Positions 5,765 through 14,048 of a DNA stretch of 21,267 bases are shown here, piece after piece (the stretch's first letter is position 1; each line of letters begins with the position of its first letter). Source of the stretch: JAZDKP01 sp043802925. GTDB lineage: Bacteria > Fibrobacterota > OXYB2-FULL-49-7 > JAEUSG01. Made by a program: the position numbers and the translations under genes. Location: positions 1 through 21,267 of the forward strand of contig JAZDKP010000025.1 in assembly GCA_043802925.1 (NCBI GenBank). Direction: 5' to 3'. The notes below the pieces were generated by a model that had not been told where the DNA came from, did no database searches, and saw only the letters and a list, made by a program, of their open reading frames with translations.

Positions 5765-7036
5765 ATGTTAAAAAGAACTCTCGCACAACAAAAGATTGAA
5801 TTCGAGGAAAAGACCGCTGAACCCTATGTCACGCGCAGCCTTGTAATCGATGCCGATGCCAATGATCTGATAAAGGTCATCCTGGGGCCACGCAGGGCGG
5901 GCAAGTCGTTTCTGGTCATGCATCTCGTTAAAGCAGCCGGAAAATTCGGATACGTGAATTTCGATGATGAATTTCTTTCCGGGTTTTCGGATACCAATGC
6001 CCTGATGGATGCCGTGGATGAGGTCTGGGACAGTCCGGCACATATCCTTTTCGACGAAATACAAAACCTTCCGAAATGGGAGTTGTTCCTCAACCGTCTG
6101 CAGCGTCAGGGGCGGAAACTGATGGTGACCGGCAGCAACGCTCACTTGCTGGGTTCAGAGCTGACGACGCATCTGACGGGTCGTCATTTGCCCTATGTGT
6201 TATTTCCATTTTCGTTTACGGAATATTGCGCCATCAGGCGGCCGGGTGCTGGAACAACGGGTTCGGGAGTGGCCCGGCAGCTGATTTCCTATCTCAAGGA
6301 CGGGGGGTTTCCAGAACCCCTTTTCAAAACAGTGGACCGACGGTTTTATCTGAGCACGCTGCTGGACTCGCTTATATACAAGGATATCGTCCGTCGTTTC
6401 CGCCTTCGAGTGCATACCGGCATACAGGCGGTGGCCCGCTATCTGATGTCAAATGTCGGCAGTGAATATTCTCATGCGCGAATTGCGGAAGTGTCGGGTT
6501 GCAAGAGTGTCAGGACCACTGAAAAATACATTGGTTATCTTGAGCAGGCTTTTCTGTTCTTCACACTCAGCCGGTTTTCATGGAAGGTTCGGGAACAGGT
6601 CCGGACAAACAAGAAGATATATTGCATTGACAATGGCCTGGTGGCCGCCGGCGGATTTTCCATCGGCACGGACACCGGACGCTTGGCCGAAAACCTTGTC
6701 GCCATCACACTCCACAAGAAGCGGCTTCAAGGGGAACTCGACCTTTTTTTCTGGAAGAATCGTGACCATCATGAAGTGGATTTCCTGGTGAAACAGGGCA
6801 ATGGGGTCCGTCGATTGATTCAGGTCTGCTGGGATGTCTCCGCGTCAGACGTGCGGGAGCGAGAAATCCGCGCCTTGTTGAGTGCGGGCAGCGAACTGAA
6901 ATGTTCCGATTTGGTCGTATTAACGGAAAACCACGAAGCGGTGGAACAACATACTTGGTTCGGCAAATCCGGAGAAATACGATTCCAGCCGCTTTGGAAA
7001 TGGTTCCTCGAACAGGAAAAATCATCAACATTATAA
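5765..7036 (+). CDS. AAA_14/DUF4143 family ATP-binding protein
   Basis: A 423-residue protein with the two-part build of this family. The N-terminal AAA_14 ATPase has Walker A GPRRAGKS (41-48), Walker B ILFDEIQ (Asp97, Glu98) and sensor VTGSN (121-125). The C-terminal DUF4143 half carries a nuclease-like core, EVDFLV (337-342) followed by IQVCWD from 352. Where most relatives have (I/V)EVK, this one has QVC, so the PD-(D/E)xK-like centre looks altered. Cellular role is not established; the family is abundant, often multicopy and associated with variable regions. I chose ATG 5765 over TTG 5747, but no good Shine-Dalgarno marks either. A second member is cut by the right edge of the window (21085-21267). 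Confidence 0.88.
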   Translation: MLKRTLAQQKIEFEEKTAEPYVTRSLVIDADANDLIKVILGPRRAGKSFLVMHLVKAAGKFGYVNFDDEFLSGFSDTNALMDAVDEVWDSPAHILFDEIQNLPKWELFLNRLQRQGRKLMVTGSNAHLLGSELTTHLTGRHLPYVLFPFSFTEYCAIRRPGAGTTGSGVARQLISYLKDGGFPEPLFKTVDRRFYLSTLLDSLIYKDIVRRFRLRVHTGIQAVARYLMSNVGSEYSHARIAEVSGCKSVRTTEKYIGYLEQAFLFFTLSRFSWKVREQVRTNKKIYCIDNGLVAAGGFSIGTDTGRLAENLVAITLHKKRLQGELDLFFWKNRDHHEVDFLVKQGNGVRRLIQVCWDVSASDVREREIRALLSAGSELKCSDLVVLTENHEAVEQHTWFGKSGEIRFQPLWKWFLEQEKSSTL

Positions 7037-7125
7037 AGCAACGGGATGGCGTGTTGCCGGATGGCAGTATGTGTCAGCAGATGTGCGTAAATGCTTAACG
7101 AATCAGCAAAATTGCTTTTGGTGTA

Positions 7126-8196
7126 TCACTCGCAGGGCGGATTGGGTCCGGTTTTCACCAACATGCACGACAAAAAACTCTCTTTCATGGTTCCGCTTCC
7201 CGGAAAGTCTTCATCCTGTTCAAGCGGTAGCATCAATTTTATTTCGCGCCCCGCCTGTTTCGAACATTGAAGAACCTCATTTTTCAACATCTCACCGGAA
7301 ATGGCCGAGCAATTGGTTGCGACAAGAAGGTTGCCGCCGGGTTTCAGAATCGAAAAGGCAAGACACAGAAGCTCGGGCATCGCCTGGGTGATGGAAAACA
7401 CCTTTCCCTGGTAACGGGCAAAGGTGGGCGGATCCAGAATAATACAATCAAACCGATTGTCCCGTTTGGCCGCTCCCTTCAGGTACCGAAGCGCGTCCGC
7501 AAGCACAAATTCGTGTTCCCGTGGATTCAGACCGTTCAACGCGTAATTCTTTTTCCCTTTGTCTAATATTTTTGCGCTCACGTCAATATTGACAACCCGT
7601 GAGGCCTTCGCGGCCCTGCAATACACGCCGAACGAGCAGGAATAGGCGAAACAGTTGAGGACCTCTTTCTTCCGGCTGAGTTCTGAAACCATTTTCCGGG
7701 TCCGCCGCATATCGAGAAAAAGACCGGTGTTGAGCGTATTGTTAAGGTCCACATGGAACCGGAGGCCGTTTTCGGTCACAATCGTCTGAGATTCGCTGCG
7801 GTGGAGAATGACCCGGATATTTCTGTTGTCATGTTCTTTGCCGCCTTCAATATACCGGTGTTTGACGATCAGATACTCAGGGTCATAATGGCGCCTGAAG
7901 TATTCGATGACGGATTCAAGCGCGGTTTCGGACGCCTTGTGGAAATCATGAATGACAAAATGACGGCCATATTGCTCTACGACAATCCCGGGAAGATCGT
8001 CTCCCTGCGAATTGACGAGCCGGAGCGCGTTGGTGCTGCTTCTGAGCGGTTCTCTTTTAGCGCAGGCGCGCTCCAGAATGGCGGCGATCTCAGAAGGTGT
8101 CAAGGCTTGTACTTTCATCGTATGTCTGCTGTCCGGCCTGGGTAGGGCATCCGGCGATTTCGCTTCTAAAAGTTTTGGGACCGGTTCGTCCCTCAC
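7126..8196 (-). CDS. Class I SAM-dependent rRNA methyltransferase (RlmI-like)
   Basis: A 356-residue protein from GTG 8196. It shows the Rossmann SAM motif NCFAYSCSFG (181-190), an acidic VVNIDVS strand, and the base-handling motif DPPTF at 255-259, as in the RlmI/RlmK-like 23S rRNA m5C/m7G methyltransferases. LRLVNSQGDDLPGIVVEQYG marks the family's N-terminal beta domain. The first 25 residues look unconserved, and ATG 8121 (MKVQALTPSE) may be the real start; neither start has a good Shine-Dalgarno. The PUA domain found at the front of E. coli RlmI seems missing or reduced. Cytoplasmic; exact rRNA target not predictable. Convergent with the ATPase on the left (only a weak AGCAA/TTGCT hairpin between them) and divergent from the flavoprotein gene at 8430. 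Confidence 0.88.
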   Translation of the reverse strand: MRDEPVPKLLEAKSPDALPRPDSRHTMKVQALTPSEIAAILERACAKREPLRSSTNALRLVNSQGDDLPGIVVEQYGRHFVIHDFHKASETALESVIEYFRRHYDPEYLIVKHRYIEGGKEHDNRNIRVILHRSESQTIVTENGLRFHVDLNNTLNTGLFLDMRRTRKMVSELSRKKEVLNCFAYSCSFGVYCRAAKASRVVNIDVSAKILDKGKKNYALNGLNPREHEFVLADALRYLKGAAKRDNRFDCIILDPPTFARYQGKVFSITQAMPELLCLAFSILKPGGNLLVATNCSAISGEMLKNEVLQCSKQAGREIKLMLPLEQDEDFPGSGTMKESFLSCMLVKTGPNPPCE

Positions 8197-8429
8197 TTAA
8201 GAGACCGTTTGACTCACAATAAGATACTCGCTCTTTTGAGTCCGCACTATCATTATTATTGGCCGGAGGCATCGGGGATGGATAAATCACCCTCGCGCCG
8301 TATTTTCCCCTTTATTTTTAGCCTTCGCAAGGGTTATTTTCTAATAATACCGGTTATCCCGGCAAAGCGACCGGGAAAAAGGAGTTCCCTTCCAGTATCG
8401 ATGATAATAGCGGTAAAGGATATTGTTCA

Positions 8430-9518
8430 ATGGATTATGGATTACCAGAATTAATCATAGGAAATCTTAAGGCATCTATTCCTATCGTGCAGGGAGGGAT
8501 GGGGATTGGCATATCGCTTTCCGGACTTGCTTCCGCCGTTGCAAACGAGGGGGGCATCGGAGTCATTGCAACGCCCGGCATTGGAATGTCCGAACCGGAT
8601 TACTGGACCGAAACGCCTGCAGCCAATGCCCGGGTTTTTAGAAGCGAAATCCAGAAAGCAAAGAAGCTGACCCGGGGAATCATCGGCGTCAATATCATGG
8701 TCGCGCTTACCAATTACGCGGAACTCGTAAAAATTGCCATTGACGAAAAAGTGGATATTGTTTTTTCCGGTGCAGGATTACCGATGAATCTGCCGGAGTT
8801 TGTCAGCAAGGATTCCACGAGTAAACTGGTTCCGATCGTATCTTCCGGCCGCGCCGCAAAAATTATCTGCAAGAAATGGATGGACCGCTATAATTATCTG
8901 CCGGATGCGGTCGTTGTCGAAGGCCCTCTTGCAGGCGGTCATCTGGGTTTTAAGGCGGAACATATCTTCCTGCCGGAATATGCATTGGAAAAACTGGTCC
9001 CGGAAGTCATAGAGGCTGTAAAACCTTTTGAAGTCAAATATGGCAAACGGATACCCGTCATAGCGGGCGGAGGGGTCTATACCGGGCAGGACATCCGTAA
9101 ATTCCTTGCCCTTGGCGTGGCCGGGGTGCAAATGGCAACCCGATTTGTAACAACAAACGAATGCGATGCGGACATACGTTTTAAGCAGGCTTACATTGAC
9201 TGTACAAAAGAAGACATTACAATCATTAAGAGCCCTGTCGGGATGCCGGGCCGCGCCATCAGGAACAGTTATATCACCGATGTTGAACAGGGGAAAAAGA
9301 AACCCTTTAAATGCCCGTATCACTGCCTCCTGACCTGCGATGTCGTGAATAGCCCGTATTGTATCGCTCTGACCCTGGCCAATGCCAAGACCGGGAACTT
9401 GGTCGATGGTTTTGCCTTTGCCGGAGCCAATGCCTACCGGGCAAAGAAAATAATTTCAGTCAAAGAGTTGATACAGACGATTGCAGATGAATACAAGGCA
9501 TCCGTGAATCAGTCATAA
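8430..9518 (+). CDS. Nitronate monooxygenase-like FMN enzyme
   Basis: A 362-residue TIM-barrel flavoprotein of the nitronate monooxygenase/2-nitropropane dioxygenase family, related also to FabK enoyl reductases. Evidence: N-terminal IVQGGMGIGIS (from residue 19), EGPLAGGHLGF with His171 at the catalytic position, and the FMN-phosphate segment VIAGGGVYTG...LALGVAGVQMATRFV. Family reaction: oxidation of alkyl nitronates using FMN and O2; the natural substrate in this lineage is unknown. Near the C-terminus Cys295, Cys299, Cys303 and Cys311 form C-x3-C-x3-C-x7-C, not part of the classical enzyme. AAAGGA lies 11 bases before the ATG. Single-gene unit ending at a clear terminator (9548-9583). Confidence 0.85.
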   Translation: MDYGLPELIIGNLKASIPIVQGGMGIGISLSGLASAVANEGGIGVIATPGIGMSEPDYWTETPAANARVFRSEIQKAKKLTRGIIGVNIMVALTNYAELVKIAIDEKVDIVFSGAGLPMNLPEFVSKDSTSKLVPIVSSGRAAKIICKKWMDRYNYLPDAVVVEGPLAGGHLGFKAEHIFLPEYALEKLVPEVIEAVKPFEVKYGKRIPVIAGGGVYTGQDIRKFLALGVAGVQMATRFVTTNECDADIRFKQAYIDCTKEDITIIKSPVGMPGRAIRNSYITDVEQGKKKPFKCPYHCLLTCDVVNSPYCIALTLANAKTGNLVDGFAFAGANAYRAKKIISVKELIQTIADEYKASVNQS

Positions 9519-9547
9519 TATCCCGCATACCCGTTTTCGACCCTGCG

Positions 9548-9583
9548 CCTCTTAACCCTTTCGGTAAAGAGGTTTTTAGTTTT
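9548..9583 (+). terminator. Intrinsic terminator of the nitronate monooxygenase gene
   Basis: CCTCTTAACC (9548-9557) pairs with GGTAAAGAGG (9563-9572) with one A-A mismatch and a 5-base loop, followed by TTTTTAGTTTT. It lies 30 bases after the stop at 9518, between two convergent genes. It also marks where base composition shifts to the GC-rich block on the right. Confidence 0.85.
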
Positions 9584-9605
9584 AAGGGGCTGTTGTTGCA
9601 CGCCC

Positions 9606-12600
9606 TTACGGGAATGCGGGATTCGGCTGCACGGCGTAGTGCAGGAGTACGTTCCGGTCGTTCATGATCATATCGCGTGCGCCGAAGGTGGCAACATCCG
9701 TGACGACGGGGTTCGGGCTCACATAGAAATTTGTCCACGATGCACCGCCATTCTCGGTCCGCAGCACAATGCTTCCATAGAGTATGTTGTTGCCCACGAT
9801 CCAGCCCGTGTTTTTATCGCTGAAGTGGACGCCCGTATAGGGCGCCATCGAAAACCGCGTCTGGTTGGTCCAGGACTGCCCGCGGTTCACGGTCTTTCGT
9901 ATTTCCCCATTGTCGCCGCAGGCCCAGCCCGTGGAATCGTCCACAAAGAAGAGGTCGTACAACAGGCCGTTTGCGGACATGCTCGAACTGGCCCAGGTGG
10001 CCCCACTGTCCGCGGTCCGGAATACCGTGCTGGAAGCATTGACAAATTGCGCAATCGCGCCCGAGGCCACATGCAGGCCCGCAGGGGTTCCGCTGCAGCG
10101 GCTGGACGGGTCGCCGGTCACCCAATGAAGACCGCCGTCCGTGGTCCGGATGATGACCGGTCCGCCGTTTGGCAGTCCCGCGGCCCAGCCGTGGGTGCTG
10201 TTTGTGAAGCCAACTGCAGTGAGACGGCCCATGGGCACGGATGAAACGGGCGCGGTCCAGGTGGCCCCGCCGTTCGCTGTCATCCGGATCATACCGCTGT
10301 CACCCACTACACAGCCATGGAGCGCATCCGTGAACGAGAGCGCGCGCAGGGTGTGCGGGGTGTTGCTGGTTTGCGGGGTCCAGGTGACACCGTGGTCTGT
10401 GCTCTTGAATATCTGCCCGCCCACGCCCGCGATATATCCAATATTGTACGTGGGGAAGGCCATGGCCAGTATCGTGTCCGCGGCCCCCGGGGTGAACAGG
10501 CGCCATCCTGCCTTGCGGTATACCACGGTGTCGGTGTCGGAAAGGCCCGAGGGGTCCGTGACCGTGAAGATAATGGAGTCCATCCCGAACCAGCTGGTGT
10601 CGGGGAGGCTGAAATTAGCGTAGTGATACATGGGGTCAATGTTTATGCTCACTCCCTGTAAGGTCCCGAAGCCGTGCAGCACCCGGGCGTTCCAGGTGAG
10701 GGAGGTGGCTGGATTGTCCTTGTCCGTGACAAAATTGTCAAGCATGAGCATGCTGAAACCGCGGCCTGCGTCAAGGGTCGAGTCCGCAAGCCCGGTGATG
10801 ACCGGCGGGCTGCTTTTCCGATGCACGTTCACGGTATAGCTCTTTGCCGATATCCCATCCTCGGCCTGGACGCCCACGACCATGGCGTTGTCGCCCACGG
10901 AGAGGGGCAGGGGTGAGGAAGGATAGCCGGAAGAGGCGCCTTGACTGCCGATGGTGATAGAGGCGCCAAAATGGTGCGCGAAAGGGGTCAGCGAGACGGT
11001 GGAATCGTCATACTGGAGCGTTTCCGCATAGGTGAAGGTCAGCGAATCGAAAACCGGGGAGAGTGTGCCCGGCGTCATCGTCAGATTCACCAGGGCCGCA
11101 TCCGTGGAGGGCGCGCGATAGATATCCACATAATAAACGCGGGTACTGGTGTCGTCCTCGGCGATGACCTGAAACTGGAGCCGCGTGTTGATATTCCACA
11201 GCGGTTCGGTCCAGAGGAAACCGGAGACGTTGAGGGTCGTGTCGCCCAGCTGGAAAGTGGCAAAGGGGTTGCGCGCCGCAACAGAGAGGCGCAGGCTGTC
11301 CGTGGTGGCCGGCAGGGTGTCGGCATAATTAAAGACAAGCGGGTCGAACGAAGGCCGGAGCGTGCCTGCGGACACGGAAAGCGTGCGCAGGTAAGTGTCG
11401 GAGCTTTTGGGCCGGAAAATGGAAAGGAGATAGGTACGCTGCGTGATGCCGTCTTCCGCGGTGACCGTGACGATGAGAAGGTTCTGGCCCGCGGCCAGGG
11501 AGAAGGACGGGGAAGCGTTCCCGGAAAGGACCGTGGAGTCGTTGACCGCGATGCGTGCGTGCGGGTGCGCGGCCTGCGGCGTGAGGCGGTACAGAACGGA
11601 ATCCGCGGGCACGGTGTCGCTGTAGTTTCGGACCGCGGCGCTGAAGACCGGAGTCAGTGCGCCGGCCGAGGGGACGAGGCCGGAGAGCGTCGCATCCGTG
11701 CTTTTGCGGTGCACCACCCGGAGACTGCGGGAAAGCGTGTCTGCGCCGTCGAAAGAGTCGAGGACCGCGAAGGCAAGCGTGTGCAGGCCCGTATCGGCCA
11801 TGGACGCGGTGTAGGAAAAGATGCTGTCCGTGAGCAAGAGCCCGACCGGGCCGGAGAGTTTGACAAAACGGATATGGTCTCCGTCGGGGTCCGAGGCCTG
11901 CAACGTATCCAGCAGGCTGCCGTCATCCATGACCGTGCTGTCGAGGTCGCCGGGCTGCGTCGAAAACGAGGGCGCCTGATTGGGCCGCTTCCAGATAAAG
12001 CGGCGGAGCGGACTTAAGATCGAATCCTTGTTGTCGCTTGCCTCGACCTGCCAGTAATAATCAGCGTTCTGCACCCCGCCGCCTGTGGGCGCCACGCGGA
12101 GCAGCGTGTCGGCAAGGCCCGTGCGGAAGAGGCCGGGGGGCGAGTCGGGGCCGTAGTACAGGTTGTAGTGGATTGTGTTGCCGTCCGCATCGTGCGCGGG
12201 AAAGACGAGGGTGATGCTGTCCGTACGCAAAGTCGAATCGTTTGTGGGGAGGAGCGCGGTAAAGACGGGCGGGTGGTTGACGCCGATGTGGTAGGAAACG
12301 GTGAGGCCAAAGGCCGTGCTGTCCCCGGCGCGGGAGGCGCGCACCTGGAAGCAGCTGCGCTGCCCGACGGTGAGGCCGTTTACAACGAGGAAGGTGTCCG
12401 TAATGCCGGTAGCAAGCAGGCTTTCGGGCGGGGAAAAGGTGTTGCGGTACACGGAATAGGTGACCCCGGCACCGCTGTTTTTCCAGCACAGTGTGAAGTC
12501 CGGGGCCGCGGTGTCGTTGTCACCCGGGGCCGTGATGTCCGGGGGGGGGAGTTGGCCTGCGGGCAGGGTCTGGCCGCCGCCGGTGACGAGGATGCGCACC

Positions 12601-14039
12601 GTGTCGGATGCGGTGAGGCCCTGCAGGGAGGTCACCTTGAAGACTGCGTAGTAGGTACCGGCGTCAAAATAGCGGTGGCCCACAAGGCCCTGGTCGGGCC
12701 GGGTCCAGTCAAAAGTGCCGTTGCCGTCAAAGTCCCACGAGAAGGAGCGGAGCCCGCCCGACAGGCAGACCGCACTGCCCAGCAGCCAGGCCATTTCGCG
12801 CGGGGCCACGGTGAGGTCCGGCCCGAGAATGACACGCGGGACCTCCGAGATACGGAGTACGCTGATGCGCGCCGAGGCCAGGGTGTCGCCTGTGCCGAGA
12901 ATGACGCCGTAACGTAGGACCTGGCTGTCCGCGAGCGCCGCGGTCAACTTCAGGAAAGGGACCGTGGTCACTGAGTCGAAAGTGCTGTCGTTGTCAAAAT
13001 CCCACAGAAAAAGCGCGACCCGGTCCGCGCCTTCCACCAGGGCCTCGGCCGTGACCGTGCTGTCATGTGGCACGAGGTAACGCCGGTCGCGCAGGGTGAC
13101 ACCGTGCGCCGTGACCGCGTTGAGCGGGGTGATGTTCACGCCCGCGAGCACGCCGCCTTCGGTGACCATGAGCCCTGAGAAAGTGCCGTAGGGCGGGGCG
13201 CTGACGTCAATGGGCAGCGCGCTGGGCACGTTGCGCAGGAGGTAGCGTCCGAGGCTGTCGGTGGTGTCGCGCAGCGCGCCGCCCAGTGCGCTCACGATGA
13301 TGCCCGCGTAGGAGGCTGCGCGCGCCTTGGCCGCGGCCCCGGTGCCCGCAGTGCGGGCGAGTGCGCTCCCGCCCACGGTGCCGGAAATCCGGCCGCCGGC
13401 CTGATTGAGAGTGATGACCACGTTCTCAAGCATCGCGCCTGCGGCCATTTGCACGCTCTGCTGGCCGAAGCCCACGCCGCTCTGCGCGGCCAGCACCAGA
13501 CGGGCCGCAGGGTCCACGTCCGAAAGCGTGAACTCGCCCACGGCGTCGGAAAGGGTGGAGAGCGACTGCTGCGACACGGCCACGCCCGCGCCGGGAATGG
13601 GAGCGCCCGTGCCCGCGGTCACGACCCGGCCGCGGATGATACAGGTGAAGCGCCGCACGGTCATGGCTTCGGCAAGACGCACGTGTTCGCCCAGCGCCAC
13701 GGTGATCCCGGTGACAGAGGTGTCGATGTATTTGTAGCGCATGAAACGGATGGAATAGGTTCCGTACCGGACCCTGGAGAGGACATACCCGCCCGCGGAA
13801 TCGGAGACCGTGGAATACCCGGCCCCCGGGATGGTGATCAGGACTCCGGAGAGAGGGAGGCTGTCCTGGCCCCGGACCACGCCCGTGATGCTGCCTTTGG
13901 CCTGCAGTTCATCTGCGGTGTTGGCATCGAGCGGGCTCACAGGACGTTCATCGCGGGCGCAGGAGAGGACGCCCAGAAGAAAGGCGAGCAGGAGCACGGC
14001 CCCTGCGAAGCACACTATTTTTTTCATCGGGGTTTTCAT
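9606..14039 (-). CDS. Large modular surface lipoprotein (regulatory-like, PKD, Fn3-like, cadherin-like, BNR/Ycf48 modules)
   Basis: A 1477-residue protein with a signal peptide and lipobox VLSC (lipid-bearing Cys27). Approximate modules: three carboxypeptidase-regulatory-like beta sandwiches (49-310, with SGVLITIPG... and SDAVGEF); two PKD-like domains with WDFDND (about 346) and WDFDGNGTFDW (about 433); Fn3/Ig-like domains (500-780); three tandem cadherin-like beta sandwiches (780-1077), each opening (S/T)DxxL...P/S-A-G-x-L-x-P-x-F and closing with a strand like YLLSIFR; an Ig-like domain; and a C-terminal propeller-like set of BNR/Ycf48 repeats (1180-1470; GVTWTPQ, GGATWTAP, GGLHWVTG, GATWASS, GQSWTNQ, GASWTNF). 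Probably anchored in the outer membrane, with binding or adhesion as the likely but unproven role. AAGGA lies 5 bases before the ATG, 9 bases after the CsgG-like gene, so the two form an operon. Confidence 0.85.
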   Translation of the reverse strand: MKTPMKKIVCFAGAVLLLAFLLGVLSCARDERPVSPLDANTADELQAKGSITGVVRGQDSLPLSGVLITIPGAGYSTVSDSAGGYVLSRVRYGTYSIRFMRYKYIDTSVTGITVALGEHVRLAEAMTVRRFTCIIRGRVVTAGTGAPIPGAGVAVSQQSLSTLSDAVGEFTLSDVDPAARLVLAAQSGVGFGQQSVQMAAGAMLENVVITLNQAGGRISGTVGGSALARTAGTGAAAKARAASYAGIIVSALGGALRDTTDSLGRYLLRNVPSALPIDVSAPPYGTFSGLMVTEGGVLAGVNITPLNAVTAHGVTLRDRRYLVPHDSTVTAEALVEGADRVALFLWDFDNDSTFDSVTTVPFLKLTAALADSQVLRYGVILGTGDTLASARISVLRISEVPRVILGPDLTVAPREMAWLLGSAVCLSGGLRSFSWDFDGNGTFDWTRPDQGLVGHRYFDAGTYYAVFKVTSLQGLTASDTVRILVTGGGQTLPAGQLPPPDITAPGDNDTAAPDFTLCWKNSGAGVTYSVYRNTFSPPESLLATGITDTFLVVNGLTVGQRSCFQVRASRAGDSTAFGLTVSYHIGVNHPPVFTALLPTNDSTLRTDSITLVFPAHDADGNTIHYNLYYGPDSPPGLFRTGLADTLLRVAPTGGGVQNADYYWQVEASDNKDSILSPLRRFIWKRPNQAPSFSTQPGDLDSTVMDDGSLLDTLQASDPDGDHIRFVKLSGPVGLLLTDSIFSYTASMADTGLHTLAFAVLDSFDGADTLSRSLRVVHRKSTDATLSGLVPSAGALTPVFSAAVRNYSDTVPADSVLYRLTPQAAHPHARIAVNDSTVLSGNASPSFSLAAGQNLLIVTVTAEDGITQRTYLLSIFRPKSSDTYLRTLSVSAGTLRPSFDPLVFNYADTLPATTDSLRLSVAARNPFATFQLGDTTLNVSGFLWTEPLWNINTRLQFQVIAEDDTSTRVYYVDIYRAPSTDAALVNLTMTPGTLSPVFDSLTFTYAETLQYDDSTVSLTPFAHHFGASITIGSQGASSGYPSSPLPLSVGDNAMVVGVQAEDGISAKSYTVNVHRKSSPPVITGLADSTLDAGRGFSMLMLDNFVTDKDNPATSLTWNARVLHGFGTLQGVSINIDPMYHYANFSLPDTSWFGMDSIIFTVTDPSGLSDTDTVVYRKAGWRLFTPGAADTILAMAFPTYNIGYIAGVGGQIFKSTDHGVTWTPQTSNTPHTLRALSFTDALHGCVVGDSGMIRMTANGGATWTAPVSSVPMGRLTAVGFTNSTHGWAAGLPNGGPVIIRTTDGGLHWVTGDPSSRCSGTPAGLHVASGAIAQFVNASSTVFRTADSGATWASSSMSANGLLYDLFFVDDSTGWACGDNGEIRKTVNRGQSWTNQTRFSMAPYTGVHFSDKNTGWIVGNNILYGSIVLRTENGGASWTNFYVSPNPVVTDVATFGARDMIMNDRNVLLHYAVQPNPAFP

Positions 14040-14048
14040 GGCAATCCT

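Noticed and set aside
7037..7125. Terminator between the AAA_14 ATPase and the methyltransferase gene
   Set aside because: Only a 5-bp AGCAA/TTGCT stem and a GCAAC/GTTGC pair are seen, neither with a good U-tract.
8197..8429. Promoter for the nitronate monooxygenase gene
   Set aside because: Several A/T-rich boxes (for example TAATAAT near 8343) lack a partner -35 box at acceptable spacing.
10941..12917. Long plus-strand frames (10941-12017 and 12168-12917) opposite the large lipoprotein gene
   Set aside because: They are rich in Arg, Gly, Ala and Val without any domain or signal, as expected of the antisense of a GC-rich gene. The minus-strand frame has clear domains over the whole stretch.
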